NCBI RefSeq assembly: GCF_037977055.1
Contig: NZ_CP150274.1
Span: 2,728,001-2,792,000, forward strand
Direction of reading: 5' to 3'
DNA length: 64,000 bases
DNA from: Paenibacillus sp. FSL K6-1096
Lineage (GTDB): Bacteria; Bacillota; Bacilli; Paenibacillales; Paenibacillaceae
Part shown: piece after piece, positions 8,943 through 16,847 of the stretch
Numbering within the stretch: the first letter of the stretch is position 1
Layout: each line of letters starts with the position of its first letter
Position numbers and translations under genes: made by a program
The notes under the pieces: generated by a model
Seen by the model: only the letters and a program-made list of their open reading frames with translations
Database searches by the model: none
Told to the model about the DNA's origin: nothing

Positions 8943-9942
8943 CTAACGTATGGTCTGACAGCGCCCGGAGCACCTCGCTCTCGGTAAACAGCGCGGTGTC
9001 GCCCGGGACGGTATGGGCCAGCATCGCTGCGGCCGCTGCCATATCGACCGTCTGCTGCTGGGGATACTGCCGGAGCCCGCCATGGATGATGGCACTGGCG
9101 TAGGCATCCCCGGCACCGATCCGGTCATGTACCGGGAAGGTCAGCTTGCGGGAGAACGCGAACATACCTTGACGGTACATATATCCGGTCAGGGAATGCG
9201 TATTGTCCGCATTAATCTCACGGTGGGTTCCCGCAACCGTTCCGATCCCGAACTGCTCCGCCACGGCAGGAATCACCTGCTTCAACTGTGTTATTCTATC
9301 ATAATCACCGGCACTCATGCCAAGAATGTACAGCGCATCCTTCTCATTCATCAGTACCAGATCGGCCAGCGTAAGCAGTTCCTCGTAATGCGGGCGGGCC
9401 TTGGCGTAGCCGTCCTCGCCCCATAACGCGGGACGGTAGTTGCAGTCGAATACCACCTGGCCTCCGGCCCGCTTCACTTCGGCAGCAAGCTGCTTCATCT
9501 GCCGGCGTACACTATCATTCATAGCGAGTGTTATCCCGCATAGATGAAGGACATCCACCCGGGAAGCCAGCGCCGCCATGTCATACTGATCAGCGCCGGC
9601 GGTATTGAAGCTGCTGCCCAGCCGGTCTGTATAGGTGACTCTTCCGGGGCGGGCGCCGAACCCGTTCTCCAGGAAGTACATTCCGAGATGCTTGCCGCCC
9701 CGGCGGATCAGTGACGTATCGACCCCAAGCTTGCGCAGATAAGCGATTGCCGCATCCCCAACCGGAGTATCAGGCAGAGTAGTGATGAGTGCGCCATTAT
9801 GGCCGTATCTGGACAGCGCCGCCGTTACATTCACCCCGCTGCCCGAAAAAGAGTACTCCAGCCTGCTGCTCTGGGCCAGCGTCTCCAATCCCGGAACCTG
9901 CAGCCGCATCATCACCTCGCCAAATGCAGCGATTCTAGGCAT
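8929..9942 (-). CDS. kdgK: PfkB-family sugar kinase, 2-keto-3-deoxygluconate kinase-like
   Basis: A 337-residue ribokinase-family enzyme. The PfkB ATP-site signature is D-R-I-G-A-G-D-A-Y-A-S-A near residue 270, with the catalytic Asp in G-A-G-D. The N-terminal G-E-V-M-M-R-L and the F-S-G-S-G-V-N-V-T-A-A-L substrate strand match 2-dehydro-3-deoxygluconate kinases, which make KDG 6-phosphate from KDG. Next to it lies a probable KDG-6-phosphate aldolase, so the pair would send KDG to pyruvate and glyceraldehyde 3-phosphate. It overlaps the aldolase gene by eight bases and the GntR gene by 14. Exact substrate is inferred. Confidence 0.85.
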   Translation of the reverse strand: MPRIAAFGEVMMRLQVPGLETLAQSSRLEYSFSGSGVNVTAALSRYGHNGALITTLPDTPVGDAAIAYLRKLGVDTSLIRRGGKHLGMYFLENGFGARPGRVTYTDRLGSSFNTAGADQYDMAALASRVDVLHLCGITLAMNDSVRRQMKQLAAEVKRAGGQVVFDCNYRPALWGEDGYAKARPHYEELLTLADLVLMNEKDALYILGMSAGDYDRITQLKQVIPAVAEQFGIGTVAGTHREINADNTHSLTGYMYRQGMFAFSRKLTFPVHDRIGAGDAYASAIIHGGLRQYPQQQTVDMAAAAAMLAHTVPGDTALFTESEVLRALSDHTLDVER

Positions 9943-10690
9943 ACCGGTCCACCAGCGATTTCATCGTACCAAGCAGCGTGCGGACATCCTGCACCCTCGT
10001 GCTTCCCGTCTCGGGATCAATGATCGAGGAATAGACATGCGGGATCACTTGCGGCACACCCGCCTGAAGGGCAATCTCCAGAATAGGTGCGAAGTTGTCC
10101 AGATCGATTCCGCCCGTAGGCTCCAGGGCAAATCCGGCCTCTCCGCAGGCTTTTGCCACCGCACGGTACTCTTCTTCCAGCTCCAGCCCCTTCATCGGAT
10201 AATATTTAAGCGCATTGCCGCCCATATCCCGGACGAGGGCAATGGCGGCTTCCACCGGAACGATGGCCTGCGCGGCATTTCCTGAGCTGACCGGACCGGT
10301 GGAGATGTTGACATACCCCGGCTGTCCGCAGGGCGAGACCAGACTGTTAATCCAGCTGTCCTCCGCTCCCAGATTGGCCCGGGTCGCGCCTACAGCCGGA
10401 AATACCTGATTGATATGGCTGCCAGCATAGCTTGAAGCGATCTCTGCGACCACCGCCGCCTGGCGGTTGTCCCCGGCACCAAGCCCGATGGAGACGGCAT
10501 CCTGGATCGCCTGTCCATACTCTGTCATAGCGGCGGACGCTTCGCGGGCGTTGGCGTAATTTTTGGAGAGCACGCCTACCAGTACATGCCCTTCGGCCGC
10601 CTCGTAGATGTCCTTGGCATTCCCGATACTGCCGGCCAATACATTCAGTGCCGCTCTGTTCTTATAGAAACGCTGCTGAATCTTGCTCAT
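9935..10690 (-). CDS. dgaF: KDGP aldolase family protein, DgaF-like
   Basis: A 251-residue protein of the EF_0839/DgaF family, recalled as the KDG-6-phosphate aldolase of the Salmonella D-glucosaminate pathway. Such enzymes split 2-keto-3-deoxy-6-phosphogluconate into pyruvate and glyceraldehyde 3-phosphate. The candidate Schiff-base lysine lies in A-L-K-Y-Y-P-M-K-G-L, and E-P-T-G-G-I-D follows it, as in class I aldolase barrels. It starts with ATG 10690, sharing one base with the stop of the DgaE-like gene (TAATG). The same order (amidohydrolase, PLP lyase, aldolase) is known in Enterococcus and Aeromonas clusters. Confidence 0.82.
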   Translation of the reverse strand: MSKIQQRFYKNRAALNVLAGSIGNAKDIYEAAEGHVLVGVLSKNYANAREASAAMTEYGQAIQDAVSIGLGAGDNRQAAVVAEIASSYAGSHINQVFPAVGATRANLGAEDSWINSLVSPCGQPGYVNISTGPVSSGNAAQAIVPVEAAIALVRDMGGNALKYYPMKGLELEEEYRAVAKACGEAGFALEPTGGIDLDNFAPILEIALQAGVPQVIPHVYSSIIDPETGSTRVQDVRTLLGTMKSLVDRYA

Positions 10691-11796
10691 TATGATCTGC
10701 CCCCTATAATTTCTTGAATTCTGCTGACAATGACCTGCAGATCGTCTCCCTGGAGCGGCCTTGGATCAATATCAAAATACCCCTGCTTCACTCCATAATC
10801 ACGTGTATACACGGCAATATCCCCTTCGCGCAGACGGTCATTGACCTCACGGGCATCCACGCCCGCAGCAGCGGCATCAATCTGGATGCGTCCCCGGTAA
10901 ATCGCCCGCCCGGCTTCATCCTGCACGGTGCGGACCGACACTCCGGGAAGGGCGGCCAGCGGCTGAAGCGCCTCCAGCGCCTGCTTCTCCTGCTGGCTGT
11001 TGTCCGCCTTGTTCTGGTATTCATCCAACGCCTGAAGCAGTCCGAAGGTAGTCTCCTTGCCGACCTTCATGCTGCGGCCGATCCCGTGCAGCTGTACCTT
11101 TAGCCAGCCGATGTATTGCTTCTTCCCGGCTACAATGCCTGAAGTAGGACCTTCAACCGCCTTCGACCCGCTGTAGATGGCCAGATCGGAATACTGGACA
11201 TATTTGCGCAGGTCCTCCTCCGCTGCCGCATCGACAATCATCGGCACGCCCCTGCGCTGTGCAACCTCCCAGGCTTCTTCCACCGAGATCATATTCTTCT
11301 GGACGGCGTGGTGGGATTTCACATAGAGAATCGCTGCGGTACGTTCACCGATGGCTTGTTCAATATGCTCTGCGCGGCCTTCGTTGGCATATCCAACCTC
11401 GACCACCCGGCCGCCGCCGAGGAAGACCATCGTCTCCACAGGCGCACCATACTGCACATTATGGCCCTTCAGCATAATGATCTCATTCTTCAGCACCGGC
11501 TCCTGGTGCAGGCGCAGGCTGAGCCGCGGATCACCGCCGGTCACGACCGCCGCCACGGACAGCGCAATGCCGCTGGAGGCAGAGTTCACAACAACGGCTG
11601 CTTCCGAGCCGAGCAGACGGGCGATGTAATCTCCCGATTTGTCCACCAGATCCGCGATCTCCACATACTGCTGGCCGCCCTGCTTCATCGCCTCCATCAC
11701 CGAATCGGTGGGCGCGGATACACCCAGGATGCTCATTCTTCCGCTGGCATTAATCACCCGCTTCAATCCATATTTAGCTCGTAATGAATGATCCAT
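10690..11796 (-). CDS. dgaE: SelA-like PLP enzyme, DgaE-like D-glucosaminate-6-phosphate ammonia-lyase
   Basis: A 368-residue fold-type I PLP enzyme related to L-seryl-tRNA(Sec) selenium transferase. The PLP lysine is K212 in Y-S-G-S-K-A-V-E-G-P-T-S-G; the cofactor-binding Asp is in M-I-V-D-A-A-A. The DgaE/EF_0838 branch removes ammonia from 2-amino-2-deoxy-gluconate 6-phosphate to give KDG 6-phosphate. ATG 11796 has AAAGGAG nine bases upstream; it overlaps the end of the amidohydrolase gene by 23 bases. An earlier in-frame start at 11820 lacks a ribosome site. There is no PTS nearby, so the true substrate may not be D-glucosaminate. Confidence 0.8.
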   Translation of the reverse strand: MDHSLRAKYGLKRVINASGRMSILGVSAPTDSVMEAMKQGGQQYVEIADLVDKSGDYIARLLGSEAAVVVNSASSGIALSVAAVVTGGDPRLSLRLHQEPVLKNEIIMLKGHNVQYGAPVETMVFLGGGRVVEVGYANEGRAEHIEQAIGERTAAILYVKSHHAVQKNMISVEEAWEVAQRRGVPMIVDAAAEEDLRKYVQYSDLAIYSGSKAVEGPTSGIVAGKKQYIGWLKVQLHGIGRSMKVGKETTFGLLQALDEYQNKADNSQQEKQALEALQPLAALPGVSVRTVQDEAGRAIYRGRIQIDAAAAGVDAREVNDRLREGDIAVYTRDYGVKQGYFDIDPRPLQGDDLQVIVSRIQEIIGGRS

Positions 11797-12874
11797 TGAT
11801 AAAGACTCCTTTTGCTTCAATATAGTGATTCGCGGTCCGGACCTCGCCTTCCGAGTCCTTCAGCTGCTTCTCTCCTGCTTCCACAGCGAACAAGGTCAGG
11901 TTGGCCGGCTCCCCTACCCGGATCTGTCCCAGCTCCGGCTTGCCAAGCCACGCGGCAGCGCTGCTGGTCACGGCCCGGATGACCTCTTCCAGGCTGTAGC
12001 CCAGATGCAGGAACTTCGTCAGCACATCCGCCATGCTGTACACCGGACCGTTCAGCCGGTTGCCCCGGTAGATATCTGTACTGATTGTATTCAGCCCGAT
12101 ACCAGCCGCCTTCGCCTGCTCCGCCACCCGGAAGGAGAAGCTTGCCGTGCCATGCCCTACATCCAGCTGTACGCCTCTGGCGGCGGCATCCAGCAGCTCT
12201 TGCAGCGGCGTGCCGTCCGCATGGAACAGATTATTGGCTTTGCCGTTCAGATAATGGGTAATGACATCACCCGGCTGCAGCAGCTTCAGCACCTCGGTTA
12301 CTGCAGGCGGGGCTGAGCCGATGTGCACCATAAGCGGAAGCTTCAATTCTTCCGACAGCGCGCGTGCCAGCTTCAGCGGCTCAATGCCGCTGTCCTTGAC
12401 GACACTTTGGCTGATGCGGGCCTTCAGGCCGACGATAAATTCCGGGTAGGCTGCCGCCGCCTCCACCGCCCTGGCCCGGTCAATCCACTCCAGCTGCGAG
12501 AGCTCATCGGTCCGCGCAAGGCCGATTCTAGAGATATTGAGCAGAGCGAACACCCGTGTATCGGCCTCAAGACTTGCGCGGTAAAAGGCTCCGATCCGGT
12601 CTGCACCGCAGCTCCCGGCATCCACCAGTGTCGTTACCCCCTGCTTCACCCCGATCTCGTCGATCTCATCGCCGTAGGGGTCAAGCTCCGGCACAGCATG
12701 TACATGCAGATCAATCCATCCGCTGGAGCCATATAACCCGGCGCAGTCCAGCAGGGTCCCGCCCTCCGCCTGGCCCGGCGGGGTAATCGCGGTGATCATG
12801 CCGTCCCGGATCGAAATATCCACCGTCCGGCCGTCCACCAGCCGCAAATTGCGCAGCACGTTCTCTGTGCCCAC
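11774..12874 (-). CDS. Amidohydrolase/deacetylase family metallohydrolase (EF_0837-like)
   Basis: About 366 residues, amidohydrolase superfamily. The metal-binding H-x-H is in W-I-D-L-H-V-H near residues 53-59, and further His and Asp ligands are visible in P-L-M-V-H-I-G and in D-V-G-H-G. The EF_0837/AHA_3915 branch travels with the DgaE- and DgaF-like genes, as here, and may deacylate or ring-open the amino-sugar substrate first; its reaction is not established to my knowledge. I prefer GTG 12874 (AAGGAG nine bases upstream). GTG 12895 is possible but its upstream site is weak. It is the first gene of the five-gene operon. Confidence 0.8.
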   Translation of the reverse strand: MGTENVLRNLRLVDGRTVDISIRDGMITAITPPGQAEGGTLLDCAGLYGSSGWIDLHVHAVPELDPYGDEIDEIGVKQGVTTLVDAGSCGADRIGAFYRASLEADTRVFALLNISRIGLARTDELSQLEWIDRARAVEAAAAYPEFIVGLKARISQSVVKDSGIEPLKLARALSEELKLPLMVHIGSAPPAVTEVLKLLQPGDVITHYLNGKANNLFHADGTPLQELLDAAARGVQLDVGHGTASFSFRVAEQAKAAGIGLNTISTDIYRGNRLNGPVYSMADVLTKFLHLGYSLEEVIRAVTSSAAAWLGKPELGQIRVGEPANLTLFAVEAGEKQLKDSEGEVRTANHYIEAKGVFINGSFITS

Positions 12875-13140
12875 TTGTCCCATCTCCTTCTTCACCCCCG
12901 GTCTGCAGGGGATTACAAAAAATGATTAATGACATGAACTCCATACATCCTTATGCTTAACAATAAGCAACGCCTTTGCCGTCCTGTCATTAAAATAAAA
13001 GCTGCTTCACTCTAAAGATTATAATGTTATAATGTTTATAGTAGCACAAGTGTCATCCGGATGAGAACTGTGATTTTTAATCCAACAGCTTCCATCCAGG
13101 ATTTCTGGTCCGAATATCTTAACACTGGAGGTACTGCTTC
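12875..13140. promoter_or_regulatory. Divergent control region between dga-like operon and AraC regulator
   Basis: The gap separates divergent genes. It holds a perfect 8-bp tandem repeat TTATAATGTTATAATG at 13019-13034, followed by TTTATAG. The repeat resembles -10 elements on both strands and could be overlapping promoters or an operator for the GntR protein. GGAGG at about 13125-13130 serves the AraC gene. Confidence 0.4.
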
Positions 13141-15477
13141 ATGGCCCAGCCCGTACACCCGCTATCCCTGCTCAACCGTTTCCGGCTTACCTGGAATCAT
13201 TTCAAATCCAAGCTGCTGCTCAAATACGCATTCTCCTATATCCTTATGTTCCTCATCCCGCTGACCGGCGTTACCTTCTTCGTCTATGAAAACGCCGTCA
13301 AAGGCCTGAGGGTCGAAATTGAACAATCCAATGTCAACCAGCTCAATCAGGTGAAGAGCACCATTGACGGCCGGATGAACGAGCTCCAGGAAATCGCAGG
13401 CAGAATCGCCTATGACAAGCATCTGACCCCTTATATGGTCCGTCATCCGTACTACAGTCTGGAGGCTGTGCAGGCACTGGCGAATTACAAGGCCAGCAGC
13501 AGCATCGCCGAGGATCTGTTTCTCTATTTCCATGGCGATGCCAATATTTATTCTTACCGCGGCCTGGCCGATCTTCATGTTACGTTCAATACGCTCTACC
13601 AGTTCGAGCACTGGACTTCGGATGAGCTGCGCCGTGACTTGAATGAGACCCGCCAGCCGCTTGTGCGTCCCGCCGAGAATGTAACCGTCAATTCCCGTGT
13701 CGAGCCGATGCTCGCCATGCTGATCCCCGTGAAGCCCAATGACCCGTTCCCCTACGGAACGGTTGTCTACCTGATGAAGGAATCGAATCTTACCGGCGTG
13801 ATGGATACGATTCTGAACGATTTCGCGGGCAGCAGCTATATCTTCGGTCCCTCCGGCGAGGTGCTGACTGCGAACAGCCATGGCGTCAGTCTCCCCCAGG
13901 ACGAGCTGAAGCAGATCTCTGCCCTTCAGCCGGGTATTCACAACCTGGAGCTGGACGGGGAGCAATATTCCGTGGTGTCTGTGAAGTCTGAAGAGAACGG
14001 CTGGACCTACGTCACCACGATGCCCAGCTTCCAGTTCTTCAGCCGGGTGGCCCATGTCCAGACGCTGATTCTGATTGTCTTCTGCATCACAGTTGTCACA
14101 GGCATAGCGGCCGCACTGCTGCTGGCCAAGCGGCAATATCACCCGATCCGGGACCTGATGGAATTCGCCAAGCCGAGAGGCAGCGGCAGCGAGACGTACA
14201 GAGTCCGCAATGAATGGGACTCGATCCGCCAGACGCTGCATGATTACAGCGCCAGAATTGATCTTCAGGAGCCTTTTGTCCGCAACCAGTGTATGCTGCT
14301 GCTGCTCAAGCACGGCAAGCCGGATGATCCCGAGATTGAGCAGATGCTGCTCAGCACAGGCTTCCGCTATCCGCAGGGACAAGGCCTCTACTTCTCGGCG
14401 ATCCTGTCCTGGGATGATCCGGCGTCCGGCGGCCAGTCCTGGCAGGAACGCCATCTGCTGCAGGAGATGCTGACCAATACCCGCCTGCCCGGGCCGGATG
14501 CGCAGATCTTCGGGATTGAATTCTCGGTCAAGGACCAGTTCGCGCTGATTGTCTCCCTTCCCGGCGAAGGGGAGCTTCCGGTCCAGAGCCGGATGGAGCA
14601 GGTGATTACAGCCGTCCAGGCTGTGATCCGGGAACACTCGCAGCTTGAGCTGAGCATCGGTGTCGGCATGGCCTACCGCGACCTGGCCCGGCTGAACCAG
14701 TCCTTCATTGAAGCCTCGGCGGCACTGGAGCACCGGATGATCCGGCGCAGCGGCCAGGTCACCTACTTCGAGCAGCTGGCTGAGCTAAGCCCGTCCGCTG
14801 CCGGTAGCTTCTGGATTCCGCGCAAATCGATGCTCAAGCTGGAGCAGAGTCTGAAGCAGGGCAACGAATCGGTAGCGGCCCAGATGATTGCCGACACCAT
14901 CGATACGATGAAGGATGAGCCGCTCCAGGTGCATCTGCTGCGCTGTATCTGCTTCGATCTGCTGAACGCTTTTCTGCGCACCGCCTCGGAGCTGGGCATG
15001 GATGAGGTGTTCACCAATATGCCGGAGCTGACCTCCTTCGAGACGCTGGAGGAGCTGGAGAGCCGGCTGCTCTCACTGGCTGCCGCCATCTGCGCCCAGG
15101 TCGAACGGAATACAGAGACGAGCGAGTCTTCGCTGATGGATGACATTCTGGAATATGTCGACCAGCAGTTTGCCGATTACACGCTCAGCCTGGAGCATGT
15201 GGCGTTGAAGTTCGCCATCTCGACCTCTTATTTAAGCCGCAGCTTCAAGGAGAAGACCGGCAGCAATTTCTCCCAGTATATCTGGCAGCGGCGTGTGGAC
15301 GAGGTGATCCGTCTGCTGGAGAACACCAGTGCGCCGCTCAAGGAAATCATCGAGCAGGTCGGTTATCTGGATGCGCCCAACTTCATCCGCAAGTTCAAAA
15401 AAGAAACCGGTCTGACGCCGGGACAGTACCGCAAGGAACATGCCTTGAAGGGAGCTGCTGCGAAAAGACCGGTTTAA
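13141..15477 (+). CDS. AraC-family regulator with extracellular sensor (YesN/YtdP type)
   Basis: A 778-residue membrane one-component regulator. TM1 is at about residues 26-48, an extracellular Cache-like sensor at about 50-300, TM2 at about 305-330, and a long cytoplasmic linker leads to the C-terminal AraC helix-turn-helix pair (about 675-770; F-A-I-S-T-S-Y-L-S-R-S-F-K-E-K-T-G and V-G-Y-L-D-A-P-N-F-I-R-K-F-K). Such proteins usually sense a sugar or a sugar-binding protein and switch on a nearby polysaccharide locus. It sits beside the alpha-mannoside operon, running towards it, so that operon is its likely target. ATG follows GGAGG with nine bases. A weak hairpin follows the stop. Confidence 0.88.
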   Translation: MAQPVHPLSLLNRFRLTWNHFKSKLLLKYAFSYILMFLIPLTGVTFFVYENAVKGLRVEIEQSNVNQLNQVKSTIDGRMNELQEIAGRIAYDKHLTPYMVRHPYYSLEAVQALANYKASSSIAEDLFLYFHGDANIYSYRGLADLHVTFNTLYQFEHWTSDELRRDLNETRQPLVRPAENVTVNSRVEPMLAMLIPVKPNDPFPYGTVVYLMKESNLTGVMDTILNDFAGSSYIFGPSGEVLTANSHGVSLPQDELKQISALQPGIHNLELDGEQYSVVSVKSEENGWTYVTTMPSFQFFSRVAHVQTLILIVFCITVVTGIAAALLLAKRQYHPIRDLMEFAKPRGSGSETYRVRNEWDSIRQTLHDYSARIDLQEPFVRNQCMLLLLKHGKPDDPEIEQMLLSTGFRYPQGQGLYFSAILSWDDPASGGQSWQERHLLQEMLTNTRLPGPDAQIFGIEFSVKDQFALIVSLPGEGELPVQSRMEQVITAVQAVIREHSQLELSIGVGMAYRDLARLNQSFIEASAALEHRMIRRSGQVTYFEQLAELSPSAAGSFWIPRKSMLKLEQSLKQGNESVAAQMIADTIDTMKDEPLQVHLLRCICFDLLNAFLRTASELGMDEVFTNMPELTSFETLEELESRLLSLAAAICAQVERNTETSESSLMDDILEYVDQQFADYTLSLEHVALKFAISTSYLSRSFKEKTGSNFSQYIWQRRVDEVIRLLENTSAPLKEIIEQVGYLDAPNFIRKFKKETGLTPGQYRKEHALKGAAAKRPV

Positions 15478-15478
15478 T

Positions 15479-15505
15479 AGGGCGGAGACTCGCCCTGGGT
15501 TTTGA
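15479..15505 (+). terminator. Weak terminator-like hairpin after the AraC gene
   Basis: AGGGCG (15479-15484) pairs with CGCCCT (15491-15496), followed by GGGTTTTG. The stem is short and the T run brief, so strength is uncertain. Confidence 0.45.
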
Positions 15506-15519
15506 CTTACAATCAATCC

Positions 15520-15688
15520 TGCACATATTGCAACATTTCGCTCATCCTGTTGCCCCGAACGCGTAATTGTTGCACAAAAGGCAGGATTCCATCTCGTCCG
15601 GGCAGTGTGGCAGGATTATTCCTGCATTCTATGCAACATTCCTCCCGTAAAGCTGGCTATCTGTGAACCCAAGCTGCAAAATATGCAA
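15520..15688 (-). repeat. Array 3: four TGCA-type dyads at 50-53 bp spacing, mostly minus orientation
   Basis: Dyads lie at 15520-15533, 15570-15583, 15623-15636 and 15675-15688 with centre steps of 50, 53 and 52 bases. Units one, three and four read TTGCA-N5-TGCA on the minus strand; units one and three run into GGAWT flanks. Unit two is in plus orientation with one arm mutated (GGCA). The array fills the space between convergent genes (AraC regulator and GH130) and shows the same architecture as arrays 1 and 2 in the opposite orientation, without a tail module. Confidence 0.8.
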
Positions 15689-15828
15689 CATTTATGTCAC
15701 CAGCATCTGTACAGGAGATTCGCCACTTCGCCATTTGCGGGACGAACCCGGCTGCCTGCCCCGCGAGTGCTTGGGTTACTTTGCTTCGGGGGCAATGGTC
15801 TGGTACTCCTCTTGGCGGCGGCTTCCGG

Positions 15829-16845
15829 CTACTCTGCTTCCTTCAGAATATGCTCCACCAGTTCATCCAGAGGCACCGTAGCCAGCGCAATGGCTGTATC
15901 GGTTACGCCGTAGTAGATATAGAGCAGGCCGTCCTTGACCACATTGCCGGTCGGGAAGATGACATTCGGAATCTGGAAGCCGAATTTCTCGTAATAGGTC
16001 TCCGGCTCCATAATGAAATTACGGGTCCGGGCAATGATCTTCTCCGGCTGCTCCAGATCCAGCAGCATCGCTCCCACACGGTAGACAACCTCTTCATCTA
16101 CGCCGTGATAGAGCACCAGCCAGCCTTTGTCTGTCCGGATTGGAGGTGTTGAGCCGCCGATCTTCCGCGCTTCCCACGGCAGGTCCCCGGCAGAGGCGAG
16201 CAGCTTGGGCTCTTCCCAATGCACCAGATCCTCGGAGTAGGTAATCCACATAGCGGCTTTTTCCGTGCCGTAGGCCTCGCCCACGTATTCTTCGGGGCGG
16301 CGAAGCAGCACGAATTTGCCGTTGATTTTCTCAGGAAACAGGATGTTGTCCCGGTCGTTGATCTCCAGCGGCGTCGTGTCCGCCACGAACTCCCAGTCCA
16401 GCAGATTGGTTGACTTCAGAATCGAGGAGCGGGTCAGCCAGTGGCCCTCCTCTTCTCCCCAGCCGTCCGGGTAGGTCGGAATGGAGCGCTCAGGGACGCC
16501 GCGCCCGGTAGGATAATAGCTCATGGCACAAGGGCGCAGGGCGTAGTTCAGGTAGAACGTGCCGTCGATCTTCACAATGCGCGGGTCCTGCACACTGCCG
16601 TACGGGAAGCCCAGCATATCCGGTGTGACAATCGGCTCATCCTTCACATGGGTGAAGTTCACGCCGTCCTCGCTCTCCAGCAGGCCCAGATAGTTCTTGC
16701 ACGGGGTCAGGGAACCGGCGGTACGCTCAATCATATAGAACTTGCCGTTATCGATGATAACGGCCGGGTTAAATACGGTAACCTTACGCCATTCATAGCC
16801 GCCCGGGACGACAATCGGATTATTTGGATGTCTTGTAATTTGCAT
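15829..16845 (-). CDS. Glycoside hydrolase family 130 beta-mannoside phosphorylase
   Basis: A 338-residue five-bladed propeller enzyme of GH130. Family members use phosphate to split beta-1,4-mannosyl bonds (mannosyl-GlcNAc, mannobiose or longer), releasing mannose 1-phosphate. Typical blade motifs are visible: F-N-P-A-V-I-I-D near residue 27, V-Q-D-P-R-I near 95, and G-S-T-P-P-I-R-T and V-L-Y-H-G-V-D in the second half. It is last in the operon after GH38 and GH3 and starts two bases past the GH38 stop, with a GGAGGAA site. With alpha-mannosidases nearby, action on the mannosyl-GlcNAc core of N-glycans is attractive, but the sub-family is not settled by sight. No signal peptide, so cytoplasmic. 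Confidence 0.87.
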   Translation of the reverse strand: MQITRHPNNPIVVPGGYEWRKVTVFNPAVIIDNGKFYMIERTAGSLTPCKNYLGLLESEDGVNFTHVKDEPIVTPDMLGFPYGSVQDPRIVKIDGTFYLNYALRPCAMSYYPTGRGVPERSIPTYPDGWGEEEGHWLTRSSILKSTNLLDWEFVADTTPLEINDRDNILFPEKINGKFVLLRRPEEYVGEAYGTEKAAMWITYSEDLVHWEEPKLLASAGDLPWEARKIGGSTPPIRTDKGWLVLYHGVDEEVVYRVGAMLLDLEQPEKIIARTRNFIMEPETYYEKFGFQIPNVIFPTGNVVKDGLLYIYYGVTDTAIALATVPLDELVEHILKEAE

Positions 16846-16847
16846 GT

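Noticed and set aside
13162-14733. A 523-codon minus-strand frame opposite the AraC regulator
   Set aside because: Antisense of a well-supported gene; composition and lack of domain features mark it as a shadow.
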